This document shows positions 8,266-15,787 of a stretch of DNA of 39,264 nucleotides, one piece after another. The notes under the pieces were generated by a model. It was not told the origin of the DNA and did not search any database. It saw only the letters and a program-made list of their open reading frames with translations. How positions within the stretch are numbered: the first letter of the stretch is position 1; every line of letters starts with the position of its first letter. Source of the stretch: an uncultured Lachnospiraceae bacterium (GTDB taxonomy: Bacteria > Bacillota > Clostridia > Lachnospirales > Lachnospiraceae); contig CAMNRH010000026.1 in the NCBI GenBank assembly GCA_946552115.1, positions 1 through 39,264 on the forward strand. The letters run 5' to 3'. The translations under genes and the position numbers were made by a program.

Positions 8266-8418
8266 CTGCAGGCAGGTGCAGATGCCTCTCCGAAAATACC
8301 CTTTAAATATAATAAATAATAAAAGTAAGAAAGGAGATTGATTCGCGATGCCAGGTAATAAAATTTCTGAAAATAATTCTTCCCTCTCTTTCGGAGGGGT
8401 ATCTGCATCTGCCTGCAG
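8266..8418 (+). repeat. 30-bp inverted repeat enclosing the pseudopilin start
   Basis: Left arm about 8266-8295 (begins CTGCAGGCAGG) and right arm about 8389-8418 (ends ATCTGCCTGCAG) are complementary over 30 bases with three exceptions. Read as plus-strand RNA, all three exceptions are G-U pairs, so the helix is uninterrupted. Read from the other strand they are A-C mismatches. The loop of about 93 bases contains the AAGGAG ribosome site and the ATG of the next gene. The right arm is coding sequence. The structure may control translation or mRNA stability in the middle of the operon. Confidence 0.7.
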
Positions 8419-9151
8419 AAAAGGAAGCATTACGGTTGAGGCTGCGCTGGCCGTTCCGATTTTTTTCATGGCCGTTGTAAGTCTTCTTTACCTTATGGAG
8501 ATTTCGGTAATACGTACGAATATCCGCGCGGGGCTTCAGTCGGCAGGAAAGCAGGTCATGCAGGAGGCTTGTGTATTGAAAGCTGTTGTACCATCAAGGC
8601 TTGAAAGGGATATTGTAGGGGAGATAGGGGCAGACCGATTGGACAGAAGCATTGTTGTGGACGGAAGTGCGGGGCTTCATTGTGAGGATTCTTATCTTTT
8701 TTTGACGAACGGAATCGGAAAGCTGACGGTGAGGTATCGTGTGCGTGTTCCGATCCCTGTGTTCGGTATTTCGCCGTTATCCTATGAGGAGTCTGTGAAA
8801 ATTAAGGCATGGACGGGGTACGAAAAAGAGCTCTTCGGGGCCGGCGGTGAGGATACGGTATATATTACGGAAACAGGGATTGTATATCACAGGGATTATC
8901 ATTGTACGCATCTTGAGCTGTCGATTCGTATGGTGCCGGGCGCTGATGTGGGGACGCTCAGGAATCAATCGGGAGGAAAATATTATCCCTGTGAGCATTG
9001 CGGGCATGGGACGGCAGGGGGTGTCTATATTACAAATAGCGGGGACAGGTATCATTGCTCCTTATCCTGCAGCGGATTGAAAAGAACGATTTATGCCGTC
9101 CCAATATCAGAGGCGGCAGGAAAGGGGGCGTGCTCAAGATGTGGCAGATAG
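8348..9151 (+). CDS. TadE-like pseudopilin with a tandem Cys/His tail
   Basis: 267 residues. A leader is followed by RKG/SITVEAALAVPIFF, a class III prepilin cut after Gly26 with Glu at +5, and one membrane helix (to about residue 52). After an extracytoplasmic region come two tandem copies of a pattern VYIT..G..YH....C..L......C..CG: copy 1 about 171-219 (His181, Cys186, Cys215, Cys218) and copy 2 about 226-266 (His236, Cys241, Cys262, Cys265). The pattern resembles the short metal-binding YH..C..L..A...C..C tail found on some Firmicutes surface nucleases and on Ada-like modules. Metal binding is inferred. AAGGAG lies 11 bases before the ATG, inside the loop of a 30-bp inverted repeat. Confidence 0.78.
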   Translation: MPGNKISENNSSLSFGGVSASACRKGSITVEAALAVPIFFMAVVSLLYLMEISVIRTNIRAGLQSAGKQVMQEACVLKAVVPSRLERDIVGEIGADRLDRSIVVDGSAGLHCEDSYLFLTNGIGKLTVRYRVRVPIPVFGISPLSYEESVKIKAWTGYEKELFGAGGEDTVYITETGIVYHRDYHCTHLELSIRMVPGADVGTLRNQSGGKYYPCEHCGHGTAGGVYITNSGDRYHCSLSCSGLKRTIYAVPISEAAGKGACSRCGR

Positions 9152-9576
9152 GAAGAGGAATTTGTTTTCTTGTGTTGCTATTTCTTTCTTATATCGATAT
9201 CCGGCTTCATAGAGTGCCGATAAACGTGCTGGCTGTTAGCGGCGCCGCGGCTATTTTATATCAGCTTGTCTTTGGCGGGAGCTGTGTATGGGAGATTTTA
9301 GCAGGAGCCGGAATCGGTCTTCTGTTTCTTCTGATAGGTTGGATTACGAAAGAGAGTGTAGGATATGGAGATGGTTGGGGGATTTTCGTTCTCGGACTTT
9401 ATCTTGGCTTCGGAGAGCTGTTGACGGTTTTGCTGCTTTCCTTTTTTCTTCTGGCAATATCCGCGGTGTTCGTTTTGTGTGTTAAGAAGATGTCCCGCAA
9501 ATATATTTTTCCGTTTTTTCCATTTTTGACAGGCGGATATGTGGCGGCGGTGCTTATAGAAAGGGGCGTTTTATGA
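9139..9576 (+). CDS. Prepilin peptidase (A24, TadV-like)
   Basis: Aspartic membrane protease that removes the leader from Flp and TadE-like prepilins. About 145 residues, nearly all membrane helices. The two catalytic Asp motifs are visible: SYIDIRLHRVPI near residue 17 and GYGDGW near residue 77 (the GxGD motif). There is no N-methylase domain, as expected for the short TadV/CpaA type. ATG 9139 is preceded by AAAGGGGGC; a GTG at 9130 is a possible alternative. The gene overlaps the previous one by 13 bases and the next by 4. Confidence 0.88.
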   Translation: MWQIGRGICFLVLLFLSYIDIRLHRVPINVLAVSGAAAILYQLVFGGSCVWEILAGAGIGLLFLLIGWITKESVGYGDGWGIFVLGLYLGFGELLTVLLLSFFLLAISAVFVLCVKKMSRKYIFPFFPFLTGGYVAAVLIERGVL

Positions 9577-9980
9577 GAGGATATACAGTAGAAATGTCGT
9601 TTCTTATGCCAATTATTCTTTTGCTGATTATGAGCAGTATTTTTGGCGTGTTTTACTATCATGATAAAAACATCATCAGCGGAGCCGCATATGAGACGGT
9701 GGCGGTAAGCAGTACGAAAGCAAGAGAAAAAGGCGGAGTGGACGAGAGCGAGGTTGAGGCGGTATTTAGGGAGAGGCTTGGAAATAAATGTATTTTATTC
9801 GGACGGATTGCCGTATCGGCAGCGGTCCGCAGGAATGAAGTGGAAATTACAGGTACGGCTTCGAAAAGAGGAATGAAAATGTCTGTTACGAAACGGATGA
9901 AAATTACAGAGCCGGAAAGAAAAATCCGGGATATCAGGAGGATGAAAAAGCTGGGAGATGGAACGAAGAATAACAATTGA
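9573..9980 (+). CDS. Small TadE/TadF-like pseudopilin
   Basis: 135 residues: MRGYTVEMSFLMPIILLLIMSSIFGVFYY gives a pilin-like YTVE motif and one membrane helix, followed by a soluble charged domain. The possible leader is only two or three residues, far shorter than usual for prepilin peptidase substrates, so processing is doubtful. It starts in an ATGA overlap with the prepilin peptidase stop and overlaps the next gene by 23 bases. It is probably a minor subunit or anchor of the Tad pilus, inferred from motif and operon position. Confidence 0.7.
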   Translation: MRGYTVEMSFLMPIILLLIMSSIFGVFYYHDKNIISGAAYETVAVSSTKAREKGGVDESEVEAVFRERLGNKCILFGRIAVSAAVRRNEVEITGTASKRGMKMSVTKRMKITEPERKIRDIRRMKKLGDGTKNNN

Positions 9981-10662
9981 GGAAGAAAAAATATATTGTG
10001 AGGATTATCAGATGCGGATGCTCCAGGTAAACCGTATCGAGGGACTTTTAAGCGTAAAAGGAAGAGGGGCGGACGGAAAAAGCTACTATGATTATGATGT
10101 GAGCGGAAAAATATCCATGAAGGCAATGTATGAGAAAAACACTTTAAGCGGTGAGGCAATCAGAGTTTTCTTGAAAAGATTTCTGGAGGTCGTCGGAGAA
10201 ACGAAGAGATATCTGCTGGACATTCACCATATTTTATTGAAACCGGAATATATTTATTTTGAAGAAGGAAAGTATTATTTTTGTTATTATCCGCCCGGAG
10301 GAGCTAATCTGTGGGAAGAGTTTCACCGGTTGACAGAGTATTTTGTGAAACAGGCGGATTATAAGGATCAGGATTGTGTTCAGATGATATTTATCCTGCA
10401 TAAGGAAACATTGGAAGAAAATTACAGTCTGGAAAAGCTGGCGGCACGATGCCTTGAAAAGGGGGAAGAGGCGGAACCGGACATTGTGGAAGCGGAATAT
10501 GAGAAGCCGGAGCATGATTGGATTACGAAACAGGAGAGAGGGAACATTGTTATGGAGGAGACAGAAAATATGTGGATGCCGATGAGGCGTTTTTTGAAAA
10601 GGCACAGGAAACCCAAATGGGGAAACTGGGACGGCCTTTATATTGAAGAGGAGGAGTTATAG
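9958..10662 (+). CDS. DUF6382-like protein without an FHA domain
   Basis: 234 residues, soluble, no membrane segment. The N-terminal roughly 160 residues (Y.DYQMRMLQVNRIEGLLSVKGRGADGKSYYDYDVSGKISM ... YLLDIHHILLKPEYIYFEEGKYYFCYYPPG) look like DUF6382, the module that in many Clostridia Tad loci precedes an FHA phosphothreonine-binding domain. Here the C-terminus is a Glu/Trp-rich tail with no FHA domain. It closes the Tad operon and overlaps the previous gene by 23 bases. A regulatory or scaffold role is inferred only from position. The family name is from memory. Confidence 0.6.
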   Translation: MERRITIEEEKIYCEDYQMRMLQVNRIEGLLSVKGRGADGKSYYDYDVSGKISMKAMYEKNTLSGEAIRVFLKRFLEVVGETKRYLLDIHHILLKPEYIYFEEGKYYFCYYPPGGANLWEEFHRLTEYFVKQADYKDQDCVQMIFILHKETLEENYSLEKLAARCLEKGEEAEPDIVEAEYEKPEHDWITKQERGNIVMEETENMWMPMRRFLKRHRKPKWGNWDGLYIEEEEL

Positions 10663-10713
10663 GAAAGTAAAGTTTTGGTTGACATCCCTGTGAATAAATG
10701 AGAGAATCTAGGT

Positions 10714-11313
10714 ATGAAAAAACCAGTTTTTACCATTGCTTTGGTAGTGATTAATATAGTTGTATTTTTGTTCCTGTCGTTTCAGGGAATGACGGAGGAT
10801 GCGGAATTTATGGCGGAGCATGGCGCGATGTATGTGCCGTATGTTGTGGAGAGAGGAGAATATTACCGGATTTTTACCTCTATGTTCCTGCATTTTGATA
10901 TTCAGCATCTTACAAATAATATGGTGGTTCTGATTGCCGCGGGTTATATGCTCGAGAATGTGGTCGGACGCATACGTTTTCTCATTATCTATCTGGTAAG
11001 CGGAGTGGGCGGAACCTTTGTATCCATGTATCAGGATATTCATATGGACAATTACGCGGTTGCGGCAGGTGCTTCCGGAGCGGTATTCGGACTGATAGGC
11101 GCGCTGCTTTATATAGCTGTACGAAATCATGGACGGATAGGAAATATCTCAGGAAGAGGACTTTTGTTTATGGCCGTGATTAGTTTGTATTATGGTTATG
11201 TGAACGGCGGGGTCGATAATTTTGCGCATGCAGGCGGCCTGATTTCAGGAATCTTTCTGGCTGTTTTATTATACCGTATTAAAAAGCATCCCGGTGCTGG
11301 ACAGGAAGAGTGA
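10714..11313 (+). CDS. Rhomboid family intramembrane serine protease
   Basis: 199 residues with about six membrane helices. The rhomboid catalytic set is complete: HLTNN (His65 with the following Asn), GASGAVFGL with catalytic Ser121, and DNFAHAGGL with catalytic His172. Rhomboids cleave membrane helices of substrate proteins inside the bilayer. The gene lies 51 bases after the Tad operon. Read-through, and a role in processing Tad components, is possible but unsupported. The ribosome site (TCTAGG) is weak. Its 3' end overlaps the convergent histidine kinase gene by 35 bases. Confidence 0.9.
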   Translation: MKKPVFTIALVVINIVVFLFLSFQGMTEDAEFMAEHGAMYVPYVVERGEYYRIFTSMFLHFDIQHLTNNMVVLIAAGYMLENVVGRIRFLIIYLVSGVGGTFVSMYQDIHMDNYAVAAGASGAVFGLIGALLYIAVRNHGRIGNISGRGLLFMAVISLYYGYVNGGVDNFAHAGGLISGIFLAVLLYRIKKHPGAGQEE

Positions 11314-12046
11314 GAGTGAACCGGGTGCGTCTGTCAGGTTCCGAGAATACGGTAAGTGTGCCTCCATGCGCGGCGGCGATACGGCGCGCGATAGGCAGAC
11401 CTAAGCCTGTACCGTTTTTTTTATATGTAATAAAGGGCTCAAAAATCGTATCAATGCTTTCAGGATGAATGCCACAGCCATTATCGGAAACGATAATGTG
11501 TATGGATTCTTTTTTCATAGATGCCTCGAGAGATATAGACGGCCGTTGTTTTTGCGCATATCCGAAAGATGAGGTGACGGCGTCGCAGGCGTTTTTCAGC
11601 AGGTTTAAAAGGATTTGGCGAAGCTTTACAGCGTCTGCACAGATATCCGGAAGCCCCGGTTCAATCCGGGAAGTGAATTCAATGTCTGTATCTGTGACAG
11701 AGGCGGCAAAGGATAAAACGAGAGACTGAAGGAAACTGACGGTGTGGAGCGTCTTAAGGGACAGATGTTCGCTGTTGTTGTAGGAGGACAGCTCCTGTAA
11801 GAGCTGGTTCATGTATTCAATATCGCAGTGCATGGCATCCCAATGCTCGTAAGTAAAAACCTCCGGGTGTTTGGATTCGATAAGCTGGAGTGTACTGTAT
11901 ACAAGTGTCAGGGGATTGCGTATTTCATGGCTTAAGGAGCTGATTTCCATCTGATGTTCTTTTTGGAGTCTTGTGATAAGCTCCTTTTTCTCAGGACTTT
12001 CTTCCATTATCTGTTGTAATTTGTCGTAATCTGTCTGCGTAAGCAT
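11279..12046 (-). CDS. Cytoplasmic orphan sensor histidine kinase
   Basis: About 255 residues. It has a DHp domain with the phospho-accepting His in SLSHEIRNPLT (about His40) and an HATPase_c domain with N box (RQILLNLLKNACDA), G1 box (VSDNGCGI), F box (IFEPF) and G2 box (GTGLGLPIA). There is no membrane helix and no recognisable sensor domain, only about 30 residues before the H box. No response regulator is nearby. Such stripped kinases in Clostridia can feed the Spo0A pathway, but that is inference. The start at 12046 has AAAGGCGGT about 9 bases upstream; the ATG at 12082 lacks a site. Its 3' end overlaps the rhomboid gene by 35 bases. Confidence 0.88.
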   Translation of the reverse strand: MLTQTDYDKLQQIMEESPEKKELITRLQKEHQMEISSLSHEIRNPLTLVYSTLQLIESKHPEVFTYEHWDAMHCDIEYMNQLLQELSSYNNSEHLSLKTLHTVSFLQSLVLSFAASVTDTDIEFTSRIEPGLPDICADAVKLRQILLNLLKNACDAVTSSFGYAQKQRPSISLEASMKKESIHIIVSDNGCGIHPESIDTIFEPFITYKKNGTGLGLPIARRIAAAHGGTLTVFSEPDRRTRFTLTLPVQHRDAF

Positions 12047-12131
12047 GCTATCTACCGCCTTTCTGAGAGATAAGTGTAACATTGGCGGTTGAAATAATCA
12101 ATCATTATTTACAGGAAAGAGGGAACGAATT

Positions 12132-12536
12132 ATGAAAGATGAAAACTGTATTTTTTGTAAGCTTGCAAATGGTGAGATTCCGACATCAACGCTATATGAG
12201 GATGAGGATTTTCGGGTGATTTTAGATGCAAGTCCGGCATCGAAAGGACATGCCCTCATTATTCCGAAAGAGCATTATGCAAATCTTTACGAGCTGGATG
12301 ATGAGCTGGCCTCTAAGGTACTGGTGCTTGCAAAGAAAATGATTACGAAGCTTACGGGGCTTCTTGGATGCGACGGCTATAACATAGTTCAGAATAATGG
12401 AGAGGCTGCAGGACAGACCGTGTTCCATTTCCATATGCACTTGATTCCCCGGTACAAGGATGATACCGTAGGACTTGGATGGAGAATGGGCGAATTGACA
12501 GACGAGGTCAAAGAGGAAATCTTATCTAAGATATAG
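12132..12536 (+). CDS. HIT family nucleotide hydrolase
   Basis: 134 residues, the usual length of a HinT/Hit-type purine nucleoside phosphoramidase or dinucleotide hydrolase. The N-terminal CIFCKLANGEIP motif is typical, and the histidine triad is present as HFHMHLIPR (about residues 98-106). It acts in the cytoplasm; the natural substrate is uncertain. AGAGGGAAC precedes the ATG. An ECF sigma factor begins 18 bases downstream and is probably co-transcribed. Confidence 0.93.
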   Translation: MKDENCIFCKLANGEIPTSTLYEDEDFRVILDASPASKGHALIIPKEHYANLYELDDELASKVLVLAKKMITKLTGLLGCDGYNIVQNNGEAAGQTVFHFHMHLIPRYKDDTVGLGWRMGELTDEVKEEILSKI

Positions 12537-12554
12537 AAAGTGAAGGGTAGGTAA

Positions 12555-13112
12555 GTGGGAATAAAGGCTATAGATAAAGCCGCCTTTGATGTAATATATA
12601 AGGAGCATGCAGACAGTGTATATCAGACAGCATTGCGTTATTCCGGCAACCACCATGTATCAGAAGAGATTATGCAGACTGTTTTTATGAAATTGTATAT
12701 GAATCTTGGTGAAGTGAATGAAAATGCAGTCGTTTCATGGATGCTCACAACGGCAAAGCATATAGCAATTAATTATAAAAGAGGTCTGGAGCGTGAGGTT
12801 CTGAAAGAGGAGCTTTTGTACGGCAAGGATGAGGAGTTTGCTTCTAATGTTAGTCCGGAGGACGATTTCATAAAGAAGCTGTATGAGGAAGAGTATCGGG
12901 AATTGGCAGAAAATATATTTGCAGATTTGTATCATCTGAATACAAGATGGTATGACGCTGTTACTACGACATATTTTTTGGAGAAACCTCAGAAAGAAGT
13001 GGCCGATATCATGGGTGTGAAGTTGGAAGTTCTGCATAGTATGTTATACAGGGCGAAGAAATGGATTAAGAAAAACTATGAAGAGCAGTTTTACCACTTA
13101 AGAGAGGAATAA
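12555..13112 (+). CDS. ECF-type RNA polymerase sigma factor
   Basis: 185 residues with sigma-70 region 2 (VIYKEHADSVYQTALRYSGNHHVSEEIMQTVFMKLYMNL) and a region 4 helix-turn-helix (EKPQKEVADIMGVKLEVLHSMLYRAKKWIKKNY), joined by an acidic linker. Regions 1 and 3 are missing, as in ECF factors. It starts with GTG after AGGGTAGGT. In related genomes such a sigma gene is commonly followed by a DUF4367 membrane protein; here that partner lies at 14347 with murG on the opposite strand in between. A strong hairpin terminator starts at its stop codon. Confidence 0.85.
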   Translation: MGIKAIDKAAFDVIYKEHADSVYQTALRYSGNHHVSEEIMQTVFMKLYMNLGEVNENAVVSWMLTTAKHIAINYKRGLEREVLKEELLYGKDEEFASNVSPEDDFIKKLYEEEYRELAENIFADLYHLNTRWYDAVTTTYFLEKPQKEVADIMGVKLEVLHSMLYRAKKWIKKNYEEQFYHLREE

Positions 13113-13150
13113 AAACAGGTGTCGCCCTTTGACACCTGTTTTCTATTTTC
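13111..13150. terminator. Bidirectional intrinsic terminator
   Basis: Arms AAAACAGGTGTC (13112-13123) and GACACCTGTTTT (13131-13142) form a 12-bp stem with a 7-base loop, followed by TTCTATTTT on the plus strand. On the minus strand the same stem ends in a T-run, so it serves both the sigma factor gene (plus) and murG (minus, ending at 13193). Confidence 0.85.
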
Positions 13151-13192
13151 GGTTCCGGTTTGAAGCGTTATAAAAATTTTACGAATTATTAA

Positions 13193-14254
13193 TTATGTTA
13201 AGGATTCAATTAAATCAATAATTGTATCAATGGAGTTCTGCTGTGAGGAGTTTTTCATGGCTGTTATGTAGGAATCCCTGTTTTCATATAAATTGTGGAT
13301 TGTCTTTAATAAAAGCCCGTCGTTTATTTCCTCCTCCTCAAGTACGACGCTGAAGCCCTGACGCTCGAAAGAACGGGCATTTAAAATCTGATCTCCTCGG
13401 CTTGCGTTTGCAGATAGCGGAATCAGAAGATTGGGCTTGTGAAGTGCCAGGAGCTCACAGATAGCGTTTGCCCCGGCTCTTGAAATTACAAGGTCGGTAA
13501 GTGCAAAAAGGTGGCGCAGCTCCTCCTTAATATATTCAAACTGGACATATCCGTTCAGGTTTTTGAGAGATTCGTCAATCTTGCCTTTGCCGCACAGGTG
13601 TATTACCTGATAGGATTTGAGAAGCTCCGGCAGAATCCGCCGCACTGCTTCATTGACGGCTACGGCGCCGAGGCTTCCGCCGACAACCATAATAACAGGC
13701 TTGTCGGAGGTAAATTTGAGAAATTCACGGGCTTTATATTTGTCGCCGGATAACAGCTCCTGACGAATGGGTGAGCCGGTCAGTACAGCCTTTCCGTCGG
13801 GGAGATGCTTGAGTGTTTCCGGGAAATTACAGCATACTTTTGTGGCAGACGAAAGAGAGAGCTTATTTGCAAGCCCGGGCGTCATATCGGATTCGTGGAT
13901 GATAGTCGGGACATGCTTCTGCTTTGCTGCCAGTACGACAGGGACGGAGACAAAGCCTCCTTTAGAAAATACAATGTCCGGTTTCAGAATTTTCACCAGC
14001 TTTCGGGCCTCATTCATCCCTTTTAATACGCGGAATGGGTCGGTGAAGTTTCGGACGCTGAAATAGCGGCGCAGCTTTCCGGTTGCGATTCCGTGGTAAG
14101 GAATTGCAAACTGCTCAATCAGTTCCTTTTCGATGCCATTATAGGAGCCGATATAATGGATATCGTATTTTAGTTCTTTCAGGCGAGGCAGCAGGGCGAT
14201 ATTAGGTGTGACATGTCCGGCCGTACCGCCTCCGGTTAAAATAATGCGTTTCAT
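13193..14254 (-). CDS. murG: UDP-GlcNAc transferase MurG (lipid II synthesis)
   Basis: Adds GlcNAc from UDP-GlcNAc to lipid I to make lipid II at the inner face of the membrane. 353 residues, standard length. Motifs: GGGTAGHVTPN at the N-terminus, SKGGFVSVPVVLAA, IHESDMTPGLANKL, VVGGSLGAVAVNE, and the donor-binding SRAGANAICELLALHKPNLLIPL. The start has AAAGGAGGG 4 bases upstream and a good promoter 32-59 bases upstream. It stands alone on the minus strand, outside any division/cell-wall cluster, between a sigma factor and its probable regulator. Confidence 0.96.
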   Translation of the reverse strand: MKRIILTGGGTAGHVTPNIALLPRLKELKYDIHYIGSYNGIEKELIEQFAIPYHGIATGKLRRYFSVRNFTDPFRVLKGMNEARKLVKILKPDIVFSKGGFVSVPVVLAAKQKHVPTIIHESDMTPGLANKLSLSSATKVCCNFPETLKHLPDGKAVLTGSPIRQELLSGDKYKAREFLKFTSDKPVIMVVGGSLGAVAVNEAVRRILPELLKSYQVIHLCGKGKIDESLKNLNGYVQFEYIKEELRHLFALTDLVISRAGANAICELLALHKPNLLIPLSANASRGDQILNARSFERQGFSVVLEEEEINDGLLLKTIHNLYENRDSYITAMKNSSQQNSIDTIIDLIESLT

Positions 14255-14285
14255 AATGCCCTCCTTTGGGTTATACTATAACTAT

Positions 14286-14313
14286 ATTATACTTTTCTGT
14301 GAGAATTGGTCAA
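14286..14313 (-). promoter_or_regulatory. Sigma-A promoter of murG
   Basis: Read on the minus strand: TTGACC (14313-14308), a 16-base spacer and TATAAT (14291-14286). Transcription would begin near 14279, about 25 bases before the murG ATG. The same short intergenic region also precedes the divergent DUF4367 gene. Confidence 0.65.
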
Positions 14314-14346
14314 GAGAAAGACAGTTTTTATATAGGGGATATGTGC

Positions 14347-15216
14347 ATGGAAGAAAAAAAAGACTGCATGGAAATATTCATAAAAGAGGAATTGGAGAGA
14401 GAGGCCGAAGAAATCCGCCGGGAGAATGCCGGGACGGAGGCCGTGCCCGAGGAAATAAAGATAAAAATTCAGCAGAGGCTTGAAAAGGAAATCGAGGATT
14501 ACGAGTGGAAGAAAAGGTATCCCGAGCTTTCTGAGGGAGAGCTTCGCGCGCTGCGTCTCGGACAGGAGATGATTGAGAAAGAGAAAGAAAAAGAGGCAGC
14601 AAAAGAAACAAAAAAAAGAATATTCCGGAAAAAGAAAGGAATCCGGTTTTATCCTGGACTGGCTGCGGTATTCGTATTGGTGCTTGCAGTAAGTATGACC
14701 AGCTTTGGCGGCGCGGAGAGAGTTGTGCGCTTTGTGAAAAGTATGGTTGGAGAAAGAGAAGTTGTAAAAGTGAATTCTGGAGATGATAATTTGGTGATTG
14801 TGGAAGAGAATGCAGAGGAGGCCTATCAGATTGTTAGAGATGAGTTTGGGATTGAGCCTGTAAAGTTGATGTCCGGTTCTTTAAATGGACTTGTTTTTAA
14901 GATGATGGAGTTTGATACAATGCTCCAGCTTGCAGAGCTTTCTTACATATATAATGGTGAGAACATAGGTTATTATATTAGTGCATCTTATAGCGATTCC
15001 TCTTGGGGAATGGACGTAGAGGATAATGCTATTAATGAATATCAATTTCAGAGTAAAGATTGTGTAGTGAACATAAGAGAATATGAAACTGAGGATACAA
15101 GAGTAAAAAGATATTCTGCAAGTTTTTCGTATAAAGGATTGGAATATTTTTTGATTGGTACAATGGAAAAGGATGATTTTGAACTGATTTTGAAAAATTT
15201 TCATTTTTTCAGCTAA
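14347..15216 (+). CDS. DUF4367-type membrane protein, probable anti-sigma partner
   Basis: About 289 residues. A very charged, helical cytoplasmic N-terminus (about 1-95, rich in Glu, Lys and Arg), one membrane helix (about 99-122, FYPGLAAVFVLVLAVSMTSFGG) and an extracytoplasmic domain with VEENAEEAYQIVRDEFGIEPVKL and a C-terminal EYFLIGTMEKDDFELILKNF. The end matches DUF4367, which often follows an ECF sigma gene and probably controls it. The start at 14347 has AGGGGAT 7 bases upstream; ATG 14341 is too close to that site. Base composition drops toward AT after about 14800, which may mark a variable outer domain. Confidence 0.65.
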   Translation: MEEKKDCMEIFIKEELEREAEEIRRENAGTEAVPEEIKIKIQQRLEKEIEDYEWKKRYPELSEGELRALRLGQEMIEKEKEKEAAKETKKRIFRKKKGIRFYPGLAAVFVLVLAVSMTSFGGAERVVRFVKSMVGEREVVKVNSGDDNLVIVEENAEEAYQIVRDEFGIEPVKLMSGSLNGLVFKMMEFDTMLQLAELSYIYNGENIGYYISASYSDSSWGMDVEDNAINEYQFQSKDCVVNIREYETEDTRVKRYSASFSYKGLEYFLIGTMEKDDFELILKNFHFFS

Positions 15217-15292
15217 ATCCGCGTCAGTTTTTGGCAAGTTATGTGTCTTTATATATGAGGGGGTTTAAAGAAGGGGGGATGGGAGGTGAAAC

Positions 15293-15787
15293 GTGAAGCG
15301 GAAGCTGTTATCCTTATGCTGTGCATTTGCATTAGTAGTGAGTATGGCGGCAGTATCAGCCGTTGATAGTCAGGCATCTTCGGACGAGCCCATGATTGAC
15401 GGATCGTATCTGACTCATGACGATGAGTCGGTGGGTTATGACACGAAGATAACGAGAGGAGAGGACTTATTGACGGGTTATTCCAAGGGTGTAGAAATAG
15501 GTCCGGGAAAATTCTATGCAGGCGGAAGCACGCTTGCTGCACATACGGTAAGAGAAGTAGGAGTCTCTGTTAATGTAGAAAGAGCGCAGAAAGGTGATGA
15601 CCACTGGACAGGATATACTGTCTGGCATAAATTTAATCAGAATGCGGATCGTGTCTCTGCCAACAAGCTATTGGAGGTAGAAGGCGGCTATTATTATAGA
15701 GTGTGTTCTACTCATTCGGCTAATGATGATGTGAGCAGCAGTTTTACTGATGGAGTTTACGTTGCGAAACCGTATGAAGAACCATAG
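15293..15787 (+). CDS. Small secreted protein, DUF6147-like
   Basis: 164 residues. An N-terminal signal peptide (MKRKLLSLCCAFALVVSMAA... with a cut expected after about residue 27, near SQA) is followed by a mature part with MIDGSYLTHDDESVGYDTKITRG, YAGGSTLAAHTVREVGVSVNVER and GGYYYRVCSTHSAN. The pattern of an extracellular beta-rich domain with aromatic strands resembles DUF6147, found in small exported proteins of gut Clostridia; its function is unknown. The GTG start has a near-perfect GGAGGTGA 4 bases upstream. It stands alone, 76 bases after the DUF4367 gene. Confidence 0.65.
   Translation: MKRKLLSLCCAFALVVSMAAVSAVDSQASSDEPMIDGSYLTHDDESVGYDTKITRGEDLLTGYSKGVEIGPGKFYAGGSTLAAHTVREVGVSVNVERAQKGDDHWTGYTVWHKFNQNADRVSANKLLEVEGGYYYRVCSTHSANDDVSSSFTDGVYVAKPYEEP

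Noticed and set aside
10679-10707. TTGACA with 17-base spacer and GAGAAT as a rhomboid promoter
   Set aside because: The -10 matches at only 4 of 6 positions and the start would fall on the ATG, giving a leaderless mRNA. Read-through from the Tad operon is equally likely.
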